From NCBI RefSeq assembly GCF_900090195.1, contig NZ_LT607803.1, forward strand, positions 7,342,229-7,406,228: a stretch of DNA of 64,000 nt, given 5' to 3'. Both the position numbers and the translations under genes were made by a program. The notes under the pieces are model-generated. The model did no database searches, was not told where the DNA came from, and worked only from the letters and a program-made list of their open reading frames with translations. This DNA is from Variovorax sp. HW608. Lineage in GTDB: Bacteria > Pseudomonadota > Gammaproteobacteria > Burkholderiales > Burkholderiaceae_C. This document shows positions 34,469 through 42,979 of this stretch, piece by piece (position 1 is the stretch's first letter; each line of letters starts with the position of its first letter).

Positions 34469-36291
34469 GCGGCCATCTGGATCGGTTCGTCGCCGCCGCC
34501 GAGGTAGGCGTCGAGCACACGGGGGTTGACCTGCACCTCGGCGGGCGTGCCTTCGGCGATGACGGTGCCGAACTCCAGCACCGTGATGCGGTCGGCGAGG
34601 TTCATCACGAATTCCATGTCGTGTTCGACGATCAGGATGCCCAGGCCTTCGGCACGCAGTTGCGAGAGCAAGGTGGCGAGCGCCTGCTTCTCCAGGTGAC
34701 GCAGGCCGGCGGCGGGCTCGTCGAGCAGCAGCGCGGCCGGCTGGCCGGCGAGCGCGCGGGCGATCTCGACCACGCGCTGCTGGCCGAGCGCGAGCGACGC
34801 GGCGGGCACGTCGGCGTATTCGCCGAGGCCGCAGCGCTCGATCTGCCGGCGTGCTTCGGCGAGCAGCGCCGCTTCCTCCGCGCGGTCGAGCCGCAGCATC
34901 GATGCGATCCACCCCTGGCGGCCGCGGCGGTGCGCGCCGAGCGCGACGTTCTCCAGCACGCTGCGGGTGCCGAGCAGCCGCACATGCTGGAAGGTGCGGC
35001 CGAGGCCGCGCGCCGCGTAGTCGCGCGAAGGCTTGCCGTTCATCGTCTCGCCGATGAGCCGCACCTCGCCTTCGGTCGGGTCGTCCACGCCCGAGATCAT
35101 GTTGAAGAAGGTGCTCTTGCCCGCGCCGTTCGGACCGATCAGCGCATGCACCTCGCCGGCCTTGAGCGTCATCGCGACCGCGTTGTTGGCAACGAGGCCG
35201 CCGAAGCGCTTGGTGACCTTGTCCGATTCGAGCAGCAGGGTGCCGGCCGGCGGCAGCGTGCGGCTCGCGAGCGATGCGGCCACCTTCGGCGCATGGATCG
35301 GATTGGGCTTGAGGAAGCGCGCCGAGAAGCGCGCCAGCGTCGGCCAGATCCCGTCGGCGAAGCGCTGGAGCACGAAAAGCATCAGGAGGCCGAAGACGAT
35401 CACCTCGAAGTTGCCGCTGGCGCCGAGCAGCTTGGGCAGGATGTCCTGCAACTGTTCCTTGACCAGCGTGATGAGCGTCGCGCCGAGCACCGCGCCCCAC
35501 AGATGGCCCGCGCCGCCGACCACCGCCATGAAGAGGTACTCGATGCCGATGTTGAGGTTGAACGGCGTCGGGTTGACGAAGCGCTGCATGTGCGCATAGA
35601 GCCAGCCCGAGAGCGCCGCCAGCAGCGCCGCGAGCACGAACACCTTGACGCGGTAGCGCGCGGTGTCGACGCCCATCGATTCGGCCATCACGCGGCCCGA
35701 CTTCAGCGCGCGGATCGCCCGGCCTTCGCGCGAATCGAGCAGGTTGTGAAGCGCCCAGAGCGACAGCAGCAAGAGCGCCCAGATCAGCGGCCCGAGCGCG
35801 CGCGGCGAGGCGAGCGACAGGCCCGCAATCGTCAGCGCCGGCAGGCCGGTGATGCCGGTCTGGCCGCCGAGGAATTCGAGGTTGCCGAACAGGAAATAGA
35901 GGCTCAGCCCCCAGGCGATGGTGCACAGCGGCAGGTAGTGGCCCGAGAGCTTGAGCGTGATCGCGCCCAGCGCCCAGGCGACGAGGAAGGTCAGCACCAG
36001 CCCCAGCGCGAGGCCGACCCACGGCAGCGCGCCGGCCGGCACCACACCGCCCAGCGCCGCGGTGGCCGCGGGCGAGGTGCAGATCCAGGCCGTGGCGTAC
36101 GCGCCGATGGCGACGAACGCGGCCTGCCCGAACGAGGTCATGCCGCCGATGCCGGTGAGCATCACGAGCCCGGCCGCGACCATCGAATAGAGGCCGATGT
36201 AGCTGAACAGCGTGACGGTGAATTCGGGCAGCCAGGCCCAGCACAGCGCCAGCGCGGCGATGCCAAGGAGGGTCAGGTGGCGGCGGGTCAT
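34465..36291 (-). CDS. Fused ABC transporter permease-ATPase (LivM-LivG)
   Basis: 608 residues. Residues 1-320 are a LivM-type permease with about nine membrane helices and the conserved GIGGMTSFGQAAFVAIGAYA segment. After a linker rich in Pro/Ala (about 325-350) comes a LivG-type ATPase with Walker A GPNGAGKST (386-394), LALGQQRVVEIARAL in place of the LSGGQ signature, and LLLDEPAAGL. Normally these are two proteins; here one polypeptide ties one ATPase to one permease subunit. Both ends overlap neighbours by 4 bp. The frame is continuous and no internal stop or frameshift is seen. Confidence 0.92.
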   Translation of the reverse strand: MTRRHLTLLGIAALALCWAWLPEFTVTLFSYIGLYSMVAAGLVMLTGIGGMTSFGQAAFVAIGAYATAWICTSPAATAALGGVVPAGALPWVGLALGLVLTFLVAWALGAITLKLSGHYLPLCTIAWGLSLYFLFGNLEFLGGQTGITGLPALTIAGLSLASPRALGPLIWALLLLSLWALHNLLDSREGRAIRALKSGRVMAESMGVDTARYRVKVFVLAALLAALSGWLYAHMQRFVNPTPFNLNIGIEYLFMAVVGGAGHLWGAVLGATLITLVKEQLQDILPKLLGASGNFEVIVFGLLMLFVLQRFADGIWPTLARFSARFLKPNPIHAPKVAASLASRTLPPAGTLLLESDKVTKRFGGLVANNAVAMTLKAGEVHALIGPNGAGKSTFFNMISGVDDPTEGEVRLIGETMNGKPSRDYAARGLGRTFQHVRLLGTRSVLENVALGAHRRGRQGWIASMLRLDRAEEAALLAEARRQIERCGLGEYADVPAASLALGQQRVVEIARALAGQPAALLLDEPAAGLRHLEKQALATLLSQLRAEGLGILIVEHDMEFVMNLADRITVLEFGTVIAEGTPAEVQVNPRVLDAYLGGGDEPIQMAA

Positions 36292-37316
36292 TCCTCGTCC
36301 TCCACATGGCGGCTGCGCAAGGAGCGCCACCAAAGAACCGGGATGATCAAGGTGAACACGAGCACTTCCTTGAACGCGCTGGCCCAGAACGAAGAGAAGG
36401 CTTCGAGCTGCCCCACCAGCAGCGCGCCGAGCACCGCGATGGGATAGCTCGCGAGCCCGCCGACGATCGCCGCGACGAAGCCCTTGAGCCCGATGAGAAA
36501 GCCAGTGTCGTAATACACCGTGGTGAGCGGCGCGATGAGCAGGCCGGAGACGGCACCGATCAGCGCCGCGAGCGCGAAGCTCAGGTCGCCCGACAGGTCG
36601 GTCGGGATGCCCATGAGGCGTGCGCCGACACGGTTCATCGCGGTCGCGCGCAGCGCCTTGCCGACGATGGAGCGTTCGAAGAAGAGGAACATGAGGACCA
36701 CCAGCACCGCCGCCACGCCGACCACCACCAGCGACTGGCCGGTGATCGCGAGCCCGCCGATGTCGATACGTGCTTCGGAGAACGGCGGCGTGCGCGAGCC
36801 TTCGGCGCCGAAGAACAGCAGGCCGAGGCCGACCAGCACGCCGTGCAGCGCCACCGAGACGATCAGCAGGATCAGCACCGTCGCATCCGCCAGCGGCCGG
36901 TAGGCCAGCCGATACAGCAAGGGCCCGAGCGGCGTGATGAGCACCAGCGCGGTCGCCGCCTGCATCGCGAGCGACGTGGAGCGCACGCCGAGCACCAGCA
37001 CGCAGGCCACGAGCGGGAACGCGAGGGTCCAGACGGCCGTGGCCTTCCAGTCCACCGTCGCGCCGCGCTTCCAGCGCCAGCCTTCGACCGCCAGCGTGGC
37101 CACCGCCAAGGCCAGCAACAGCCACAGCGTGGCCGGCGTGCGGCCGGCGTTGAGTGCGGCCATCGACAAGGCGCCGAAGGCCACCAGTTCGCCCTGCGGG
37201 ATGAAGATCACCCGCGTGACGGAAAACACCAGCACCAGCGCCAGCGCCATCAGTCCGTAGACCGCGCCGTTGACGATGCCGTCCTGCCCCAGCAACAGGG
37301 CGATGTCGAAATCCAT
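36288..37316 (-). CDS. livH: Branched-chain-type ABC transporter permease LivH
   Basis: 342 residues, strongly hydrophobic, with eight to nine membrane helices. Family hallmarks are GIVNGAVYGLMALALVLVF at the N-terminus, IIPQGE-type IFIPQGELVAFGAL, the cytoplasmic loop GKALRATAMNRVGARLMGI that couples to the ATPase, and GLKGFVAAIVGGLASYPIAVLGALLVG near the end. It forms the membrane channel with the LivM half of the fusion encoded next. It is slightly longer than E. coli LivH because of an insert between helices 3 and 5. ATG at 37316, 49 bp after the binding-protein gene. Confidence 0.9.
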   Translation of the reverse strand: MDFDIALLLGQDGIVNGAVYGLMALALVLVFSVTRVIFIPQGELVAFGALSMAALNAGRTPATLWLLLALAVATLAVEGWRWKRGATVDWKATAVWTLAFPLVACVLVLGVRSTSLAMQAATALVLITPLGPLLYRLAYRPLADATVLILLIVSVALHGVLVGLGLLFFGAEGSRTPPFSEARIDIGGLAITGQSLVVVGVAAVLVVLMFLFFERSIVGKALRATAMNRVGARLMGIPTDLSGDLSFALAALIGAVSGLLIAPLTTVYYDTGFLIGLKGFVAAIVGGLASYPIAVLGALLVGQLEAFSSFWASAFKEVLVFTLIIPVLWWRSLRSRHVEDEE

Positions 37317-37365
37317 GTGCTCTCCCAGCGACCGCTGCCGGCCTGGTCAATCGATCAGATGCGAC

Positions 37366-38520
37366 TCAGGGGCTCGGCGGGAGGTATTTCCAGGCGCCGT
37401 TCTCGATCTTGACCATCACGCGGGCGCGCTGGTCGAGGCCCAGGTGATCGTTGGGCGTCATGTTGAACACGCCGTGCGCACCGGGCAGTTCCTTGACCTG
37501 CTCGAGCGCATCGCGCAGCGCGGAGCGGAACTCGGGCGTGCCAGGCTGCCCCTTCTTGAGCGCGACCGGAACGGCCGCGGCCATCAGGAGGCCGGTGTCC
37601 CAGGCATGCGCGCCGAAGGTCGAGACCGAGCCCTTGCCGTTCGCCGCTTCATAGGCCGCCACATAGGCCAGCGCGGACTTCTTCACCGGGTTGCTGGCGG
37701 GCAGCTGGTCGGCGACCAGCACCGGGCCGGCCGGCAGGAAGGTGCCTTCGACGTCCTTGCCGCCCACGCGCAGGAAGTCGGCGTTGGCAACGCCGTGCGT
37801 CTGGTAGAGCTTGCCGGTGTAGCCGCGCTCCTTGAGGCTCTTCTGCGGCAGCGCGGCCGGCGTGCCGGACCCGGCGACGAGGATCGCGTCGGGCTTGGCG
37901 GACATCAGCTTGAGCGTCTGGCCGGTGACCGAGGTGTCGGTGCGCGCATAGCGCTCGTTGCTGACGATCTTCAGCTTCTTGAGGTCCGCCGCCTTGGCGA
38001 ATTCCTGGTACCAGCCTTCGCCGTAGGCGTCGGAGAAGCCGATGAAGCCGACCGTCTTCACGCCGTTGGAGGCCATGTGCTCGGCAATCGCGAGCGACAT
38101 CATGATGTCGTTCTGCGGCGTCTTGAAGACCCAGCGCTTCTTGGCATCCACCGGCTCGACGATGCGGGCCGACGCGGCCATCGAGATCATCGGCGTCTGG
38201 CTCTCGGCGGCGACGTCGATCATCGCGAGCGAGTTCGGCGTCGTGGTGGAGCCGAGGATCACGTCCACCTTGTTCTCGGAGATCAGCTTGCGCGTGTTGT
38301 TGACGGCCGCGGTGGTGTCGCTGGCGTCATCGAGCAGGATGTAGTTGATCTTCTGCCCCGCGATGGTCTTGGGCATCAGCGCGATGGTGTTCTTCTCGGG
38401 AATGCCGAGCGAGGCAGCCGGGCCGGTGGCCGAGACGGTGACGCCGACGTTGATGTCGGCGTGCGCGAGCGCCGAGGCCAGCAGGGCCGCGATCAGCGCG
38501 AGGGGCTTGAGGTGTTTCAT
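37366..38520 (-). CDS. Periplasmic substrate-binding protein of the Liv-type ABC transporter
   Basis: 384 residues with a Sec signal peptide (MKHLKPLALIAALLASALAHA, cut before D) and a type-I periplasmic binding fold: INVGVTVSATGPAASLGIPEKNT, VDVILGSTTTPNSLAM, GFIGFSDAYGEGWYQEF, and YQTHGVANADFLRVGG. Of two possible ATG codons, 38520 is chosen because GGAG sits 8 bases upstream; the one at 38526 would be too close. Related proteins in other aromatic-degradation clusters bind aromatic acids rather than leucine. Position between paaR-like and livH, within the paa operon, suggests phenylacetate as ligand (inference). Confidence 0.9.
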   Translation of the reverse strand: MKHLKPLALIAALLASALAHADINVGVTVSATGPAASLGIPEKNTIALMPKTIAGQKINYILLDDASDTTAAVNNTRKLISENKVDVILGSTTTPNSLAMIDVAAESQTPMISMAASARIVEPVDAKKRWVFKTPQNDIMMSLAIAEHMASNGVKTVGFIGFSDAYGEGWYQEFAKAADLKKLKIVSNERYARTDTSVTGQTLKLMSAKPDAILVAGSGTPAALPQKSLKERGYTGKLYQTHGVANADFLRVGGKDVEGTFLPAGPVLVADQLPASNPVKKSALAYVAAYEAANGKGSVSTFGAHAWDTGLLMAAAVPVALKKGQPGTPEFRSALRDALEQVKELPGAHGVFNMTPNDHLGLDQRARVMVKIENGAWKYLPPSP

Positions 38521-38565
38521 GAGCATGTCTCCGTTTTGGTGGTTGATGAAAAAGTGAGCTGGCTT

Positions 38566-39189
38566 CTATGCGTCCACGTGCACGATGCGCTGGGGAATCT
38601 TCACGCCGGGAAGACCCCCGAGAAAGAGATCGGCCACCACCGGGGCCATGGCGTCGTAGTCGAGCTCGCCATCGGGCCGCATCCAGATGAACATCCAGTT
38701 GATCATGCCGAACAGCAGCATGGTCAGCGGCTTGGCGAGCGCGGCGCCCTGCAGGTCGGGCCGCAGTTCGGTCACCGCGCGCGCGAAGCCCGACACCACC
38801 TTGCGCTGCGTATCGAGCACGCGCTCGCGGTCGTCCGGCTCCATGAACTTCACGTCCTCGGTCAGCACCCGATGCGCATGCCGCGCACCGGCATATTCCT
38901 GCACGAAGCGGCGGATGAGCTCGCGCAGGCGCGCTTCCGGCGCGAGCTTCTGCGCCTCGACATCGGTCACGAGTCCTTCGAGCCGCGAGACATGGTTCTC
39001 GGCGATGCTGATGAGCAGGCTGTACTTGTCGCGGTAGTAGTGATAGAGCAAGGCCTTGGAAAAGCCGCACGCTTCCGCCACCTGGTTCATCGAGGTGGCG
39101 GAATAGCCGCGGTTGGCGAAGAGCTGCGCGGCATGCTCCAGGATCATCTCGCGCTGATCGTCGTAACCGGGTGAGCGTCCACGGGCCAT
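38566..39189 (-). CDS. paaR: TetR-family transcriptional repressor of the paa cluster (PaaR-like)
   Basis: 207 residues. The N-terminal helix-turn-helix (about 13-60: ILEHAAQLFANRGYSATSMNQVAEACGFSKALLYHYYRDKYSLL) is a textbook TetR domain; the rest is the all-helical ligand and dimer domain. Phenylacetyl-CoA-responsive TetR regulators named PaaR control paa genes in betaproteobacteria, so that ligand is likely but not shown by sequence. The gene is inside the operon, 13 bp after paaE, which would give autoregulation. The palindrome upstream of paaG is a natural operator candidate. ATG at 39189. Confidence 0.85.
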   Translation of the reverse strand: MARGRSPGYDDQREMILEHAAQLFANRGYSATSMNQVAEACGFSKALLYHYYRDKYSLLISIAENHVSRLEGLVTDVEAQKLAPEARLRELIRRFVQEYAGARHAHRVLTEDVKFMEPDDRERVLDTQRKVVSGFARAVTELRPDLQGAALAKPLTMLLFGMINWMFIWMRPDGELDYDAMAPVVADLFLGGLPGVKIPQRIVHVDA

Positions 39190-39202
39190 GGGGTTCCTTG
39201 TT

Positions 39203-40288
39203 CTATCGTTCGTCGAATGAGAGGACCACCTTCTCTGTCAATGGATGGGCCTGGCAGGTCAGGACGAAGCCGGCCGCGACCTCGTTCTTGTCGAGTGCGA
39301 AGTTTCGCTCCATTCGCACCTCGCCTTCGACGAGCTTCGCGCGGCAGGTGCCGCACACGCCCGAGGTGCACGAGAACGGCACTTCGAGGCCCGAGGCCGA
39401 TGCGCAGTCGAGGATGCTCGGCTGGTCCTTGCGGAACTCGATCTCGCGCTGCAGGCCGTCGCGGATGATGACGATCTTCGCGACCTCGGCATCGCCGGGC
39501 TTGGCCTCGTGGATCACCGCGCCCACCGGTGCGCCTTCGGGCGTCGCGACGCCGAAGCGTTCGATGTGGATGCGCTCTTCCGGCACGCCGGCCGCGAGCA
39601 ATGCGGCCTCGGCCTCGTCGTTCATCTGGAACGGGCCGCAGATGTAGGCGTGGTCGATGCTGCCGGCCGGCACCACGCTGGCGAGGAACTCGCCGAGCTT
39701 CTCGCGGCTCATGCGGCCCATATTGAGCGGCGCATCGGTCGGCTCACCCGAGAACACATGGTGCAGCACCAGGCGCGTCATGTAGCGGTTCTTCAGGTCC
39801 TCGAGTTCTTCCTTGAACATCGTGGACTGCAGCTTGCGGTTGCCGTAGATCAGCGTGAAGCGCGAGTTCGGCTCGCGTGCGAGCACCGTCTTCATGATCG
39901 ACAGGATCGGCGTGATGCCGCTGCCGCCGACGATGCCGACGTGGTGGCGCTTCCCATCCGGCTCGATCGGCACGAAGAAGCGGCCTTGCGGCGCCATCAC
40001 GTTGATGGTGTCGCCGGGCTGCAGCTTCTCGTTGATCCATTTCGAGAAGGTGCCGCCCTTGACCTTGCGCACGCCGACGCGCAGCTCGCCGTCGTCGATA
40101 CCGGCGCAGATCGAGTACGAGCGGCGCAGGTCCTGCCCGTCGATGTCCTTGCGCAGGGTGAGGTACTGGCCCTGCGTGAAGCCGAAGACTTCACGCAGGT
40201 CGGGGGGCACGTCGAAGGAGACGATCACTGCTTCGTCGGTGTCGGGTGCGATCTGGCGCACGCGCAGGGGATGGAACATGACGCTCAT
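39203..40288 (-). CDS. paaE: Phenylacetyl-CoA 1,2-epoxidase reductase subunit PaaE
   Basis: 361 residues: an FAD-binding ferredoxin-reductase barrel (RRSYSIC at about 58-64), NAD(P)-binding half (GGSGITPILSIMKT, ICGPFQMND) and a C-terminal plant-type [2Fe-2S] ferredoxin domain with the cluster cysteines in FSCTSGVCGTCRAKL and LTCQAHP. It transfers electrons from NADPH to the di-iron site of PaaA. ATG at 40288 with GGAGAG about 6 bases upstream; the gene starts 16 bp after paaD. Complete, with all ligands present. Confidence 0.96.
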   Translation of the reverse strand: MSVMFHPLRVRQIAPDTDEAVIVSFDVPPDLREVFGFTQGQYLTLRKDIDGQDLRRSYSICAGIDDGELRVGVRKVKGGTFSKWINEKLQPGDTINVMAPQGRFFVPIEPDGKRHHVGIVGGSGITPILSIMKTVLAREPNSRFTLIYGNRKLQSTMFKEELEDLKNRYMTRLVLHHVFSGEPTDAPLNMGRMSREKLGEFLASVVPAGSIDHAYICGPFQMNDEAEAALLAAGVPEERIHIERFGVATPEGAPVGAVIHEAKPGDAEVAKIVIIRDGLQREIEFRKDQPSILDCASASGLEVPFSCTSGVCGTCRAKLVEGEVRMERNFALDKNEVAAGFVLTCQAHPLTEKVVLSFDER

Positions 40289-40304
40289 GGGACTCTCCGC
40301 CGCT

Positions 40305-40820
40305 TCAGATCGGCTTGAAATGTTCGAAAGGCTCGCGGCAAGAGATGCAGCGATACATGGACTTGCAGGCCGTGGAGCCGAACGCGGAGAGACGCTCCGT
40401 GTTCTTGCTGCCACAACGCGGGCAGGTCACTGCATCGGCCTTGCGGCCGAAGATGCGGATCGGCACTGCGCCGTCGGGCGCGGGACCGGGCGGCGCGATG
40501 CCGTATTCGAAGAGCTTGCGGCGGCCTTCGGCGCTGATCCAGTCGGTGGTCCAGGCCGGTGCGCGCTGCAGGGTCACGTAGGCCGGCCCGAGGCCGGCCT
40601 TCTCGATCGCGGCGAGCACGTCATGCTCGATGACTTCGGTCGCCGGGCAGCCGGAATAGGTCGGCGTGAGCACCACTTCGAGCCCGTCGTCGTGCTCGAC
40701 CACGTCGCGCACGATCCCGAGGTCGCGCACCGATAGCGCCGGCACCTCGGGGTCGAGCACCGCCCCGAGCACGTCCCAGGCCTGTTCGCTGCGCTTTGCC
40801 ATGGCGGCCTCGGTGTTCAC
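40305..40820 (-). CDS. paaD: Phenylacetyl-CoA epoxidase assembly protein PaaD
   Basis: 171 residues. An N-terminal MIP18/DUF59-type domain (VLGAVLDPEVPALSVRDLGIVRDV, TPTYSGCPATEVIEHDV) is followed by a C-terminal zinc-ribbon-like part with CPRCGSKNT and YRCISC. PaaD-type proteins help mature the metal centres of the PaaABCE complex. GTG at 40820 overlaps the paaC stop (GTGA); ATG at 40802, with GAGG upstream, is a good alternative start six residues in. The protein is needed for the epoxidase but is not a catalytic subunit. Confidence 0.94.
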   Translation of the reverse strand: MNTEAAMAKRSEQAWDVLGAVLDPEVPALSVRDLGIVRDVVEHDDGLEVVLTPTYSGCPATEVIEHDVLAAIEKAGLGPAYVTLQRAPAWTTDWISAEGRRKLFEYGIAPPGPAPDGAVPIRIFGRKADAVTCPRCGSKNTERLSAFGSTACKSMYRCISCREPFEHFKPI

Positions 40821-41590
40821 CACACGCCCCCGGGGTAGGCGCGTTGCAGGTACTGCATCTCGGCGAGGATATAGCCCATGTGCTCGCTGTGCACGCCGCG
40901 CTTGCCGGTGCTGCGGAAGGCTGCATCGTCCGGGCGCTTCAGCGTGGCTTCGTCGAGGATGGCGTTCATCTCTTCGAGCCACTTGGCCTGCAGGTCGGAC
41001 CAGCGCGGGCCGATGCCGTCGGCGCTCGCGGCTTCGTCGATCGCATCGGACTCGAAGAGCTCGGGTACGTAGAGCCACAGCTCGCGCAGGGCGCGCTCGA
41101 TGCGCTGGCGCGCTTCGTCGGTGCTGTCGCCGAGGCGCACGACCCAGTCGGCCGCATGCTGCTGGTGGTAGCGCGCTTCCTTGACCGCCTTGCCGGCGAT
41201 CGCGGCGAGGTCGGCGTTGCTGGAGTCGTGCAGGCGCTCCCACAGCAGCTTCATGAGCGTGGCCATCATCGCGTTGCGCATCACCGTGAAGGCGAAGTCG
41301 CCGCGCGGCAGCTCGACCATCGTGAGGTTGCGGAAGTCCTTCTCCTGGCGCAGGAAGGCGAGCTGGTCCTCGTCATGCCCGCGGCCTTCGAGCTGGCCCG
41401 CGAGCGTGAGCACTGCGCGGGACTGGCCGATGAGGTCGAGCGCCATGTTCGACATGGCGATGTCTTCCTCCAGGATCGGCGCGTGGCCGGACCATTCGGA
41501 GAGGCGCTGCGCATGGATCAGGCAGGTGTCGCCGATGCGCAGCAAATACTGCACGGCAGGTGTGAGTTGAATGTCGATGGAACCTTGCAT
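40817..41590 (-). CDS. paaC: Phenylacetyl-CoA 1,2-epoxidase structural subunit PaaC
   Basis: 257 residues, all-helical ferritin-like fold. It pairs with PaaA in the epoxidase core; PaaC keeps the fold but is regarded as structural because its iron ligands are degenerate. Recognisable segments are LLRIGDTCLIHAQRLSEW, GQSRAVLTLAGQ, KAVKEARYHQQHAADWVVRLGDST and the terminal GYILAEMQYLQRAYPG. ATG at 41590 is preferred because AAGG lies 8 bases upstream; GTG at 41599 would add three residues. The gene begins 10 bp after paaB and overlaps paaD by 4 bp. Confidence 0.95.
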   Translation of the reverse strand: MQGSIDIQLTPAVQYLLRIGDTCLIHAQRLSEWSGHAPILEEDIAMSNMALDLIGQSRAVLTLAGQLEGRGHDEDQLAFLRQEKDFRNLTMVELPRGDFAFTVMRNAMMATLMKLLWERLHDSSNADLAAIAGKAVKEARYHQQHAADWVVRLGDSTDEARQRIERALRELWLYVPELFESDAIDEAASADGIGPRWSDLQAKWLEEMNAILDEATLKRPDDAAFRSTGKRGVHSEHMGYILAEMQYLQRAYPGGVW

Positions 41591-41600
41591 CTCGGCCACC

Positions 41601-41909
41601 TTACATGTGGTCCACCGAACCCGGCAGCTTGTAGAAGGTCGGGTGGCGATAGACCTTGTCTTCCATCGGATCGAAGTACATGTCCTTGTCGGCCGGGTCG
41701 CTGGCGACGATCTGGTCGGAGCGCACCACCCACACGCTGGTGCCTTCCTGGCGGCGCGTGTAGACGTCGCGGGCCATCTGGATCGCCATCTTCGGGTCGG
41801 CGGCGTGCAGGCTGCCGCAATGCTTGTGGTCGAGGCCGGAGCGGCTGCGGACGAAGACTTCCCACAGCGGCCATTCGGTGGCGGTGTTCGACGGGTTCGG
41901 GTTGCTCAT
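41601..41909 (-). CDS. paaB: Phenylacetyl-CoA 1,2-epoxidase subunit PaaB
   Basis: 102 residues, the usual size of PaaB. Conserved segments are EWPLWEVFVRSRSGLDHKHCGSLHAAD, MAIQMARDVYTRRQEG, SVWVVRSDQIVASDP and the tail YRHPTFYKLPGSVDHM. PaaB bridges PaaA-PaaC heterodimers in the multicomponent epoxidase. ATG at 41909 with AAGGA seven bases upstream; 23 bp after paaA. No oddities. Confidence 0.95.
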   Translation of the reverse strand: MSNPNPSNTATEWPLWEVFVRSRSGLDHKHCGSLHAADPKMAIQMARDVYTRRQEGTSVWVVRSDQIVASDPADKDMYFDPMEDKVYRHPTFYKLPGSVDHM

Positions 41910-41932
41910 GGTCGTATTCCTTGGATCGTGGG

Positions 41933-42946
41933 TCAGGCGGCGAGGGGTTCGGGCACGGCGCGCTTGGCGGCATGGGCGAGCGCCGCTTCGCGCACCCAGG
42001 CGCCGTCGTCCCATGCCTTGACGCGCGCGCCGAGGCGTTCGCGGTTGCACGGGCCGTCGCCGCCGATGACGCGCCAGAACTCGCTCCAGTCGATCGGGCC
42101 GTGGTCGTAGTGCTGGCGTTCCTCGTTCCACTTGAGGTCCGGGTCGGGCAGCGTGACGCCGAGCACCTTGGCCTGTTCGACCGTGGCGTCGATGAACTTG
42201 GCGCGCAGCTCGTCGTTGGAGATGCGCTTGATGCCCCAGCGCATCGATTGCGCCGAGTTGGGCGACTGGTCGTCCGGCGGGCCGAACATCATGATCGACG
42301 GCCACCACCAGCGGTCGACCGCGTCCTGCACCATCGCCTTCTGCGCCTCGGTGCCTTGCTGCATCATCGTGAGCAGCGCCTCGAAGCCCTGGCGCTGGTG
42401 GAAGCTTTCCTCGCGGCAGATGCGGATCATGGCGCGCGCATACGGCGCGTAGGAGCAGCGGCAGATCGGCACCTGGTTCATGATCGCGGCGCCGTCGACC
42501 AGCCAGCCGATGGTGCCCATGTCGGCCCAGTTCAGCGTCGGGTAGTTGAAGATCGAGCTGTACTTGGCGCGGCCGGTGTGCAGTGCCTCCAGCATCTGGT
42601 CGCGCGAAGTGCCGAGCGTTTCGGCCGCCGAGTAGAGATAGAGCCCGTGGCCCGCTTCGTCCTGGATCTTGGCCAGCAGGATCGCCTTGCGCTTGAGCGT
42701 CGGCGCGCGCGTGACCCAGTTGCCTTCGGGCAGCATGCCGACGATCTCGGAATGCGCGTGCTGGCTGATCTGGCGCAGCAGCGTCTTGCGGTAATGCTCG
42801 GGCATCCAGTCCTTGGCCTCGATGAAATCGCCGGCGTCGATGCGCGCGTCGAAGCGCTCCTCGAGCTGCATTTCCTCGGCCGAGCGCACGGCCTTCTTGC
42901 CGTCCGCGGGGTCCTTGCCCATCGTGTCCATGGCTTGCGTGTACAT
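41933..42946 (-). CDS. paaA: Phenylacetyl-CoA 1,2-epoxidase catalytic subunit PaaA
   Basis: 337 residues, ferritin-like di-iron oxygenase. Two E-x-x-H iron motifs are visible: the one in [13 protein letters not shown] and the one in [12 protein letters not shown]. The family segments [21 protein letters not shown] and [15 protein letters not shown] are also present. It inserts one oxygen atom into the ring of phenylacetyl-CoA to form the 1,2-epoxide, using PaaC/PaaB for structure and PaaE for electrons. ATG at 42946, 33 bp after paaK. Full length. Confidence 0.97.
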   Translation of the reverse strand: MYTQAMDTMGKDPADGKKAVRSAEEMQLEERFDARIDAGDFIEAKDWMPEHYRKTLLRQISQHAHSEIVGMLPEGNWVTRAPTLKRKAILLAKIQDEAGHGLYLYSAAETLGTSRDQMLEALHTGRAKYSSIFNYPTLNWADMGTIGWLVDGAAIMNQVPICRCSYAPYARAMIRICREESFHQRQGFEALLTMMQQGTEAQKAMVQDAVDRWWWPSIMMFGPPDDQSPNSAQSMRWGIKRISNDELRAKFIDATVEQAKVLGVTLPDPDLKWNEERQHYDHGPIDWSEFWRVIGGDGPCNRERLGARVKAWDDGAWVREAALAHAAKRAVPEPLAA

Positions 42947-42979
42947 GGCGATCCTTTCGGTTTGTTCAGTCGATCAGCG

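Noticed and set aside
34465..36291. Sequencing or assembly error joining livM and livG
   Set aside because: The frame is continuous with a plausible Pro/Ala linker and intact domains on both sides. The 4-bp overlaps with both neighbours are normal, so a true fusion is more likely.
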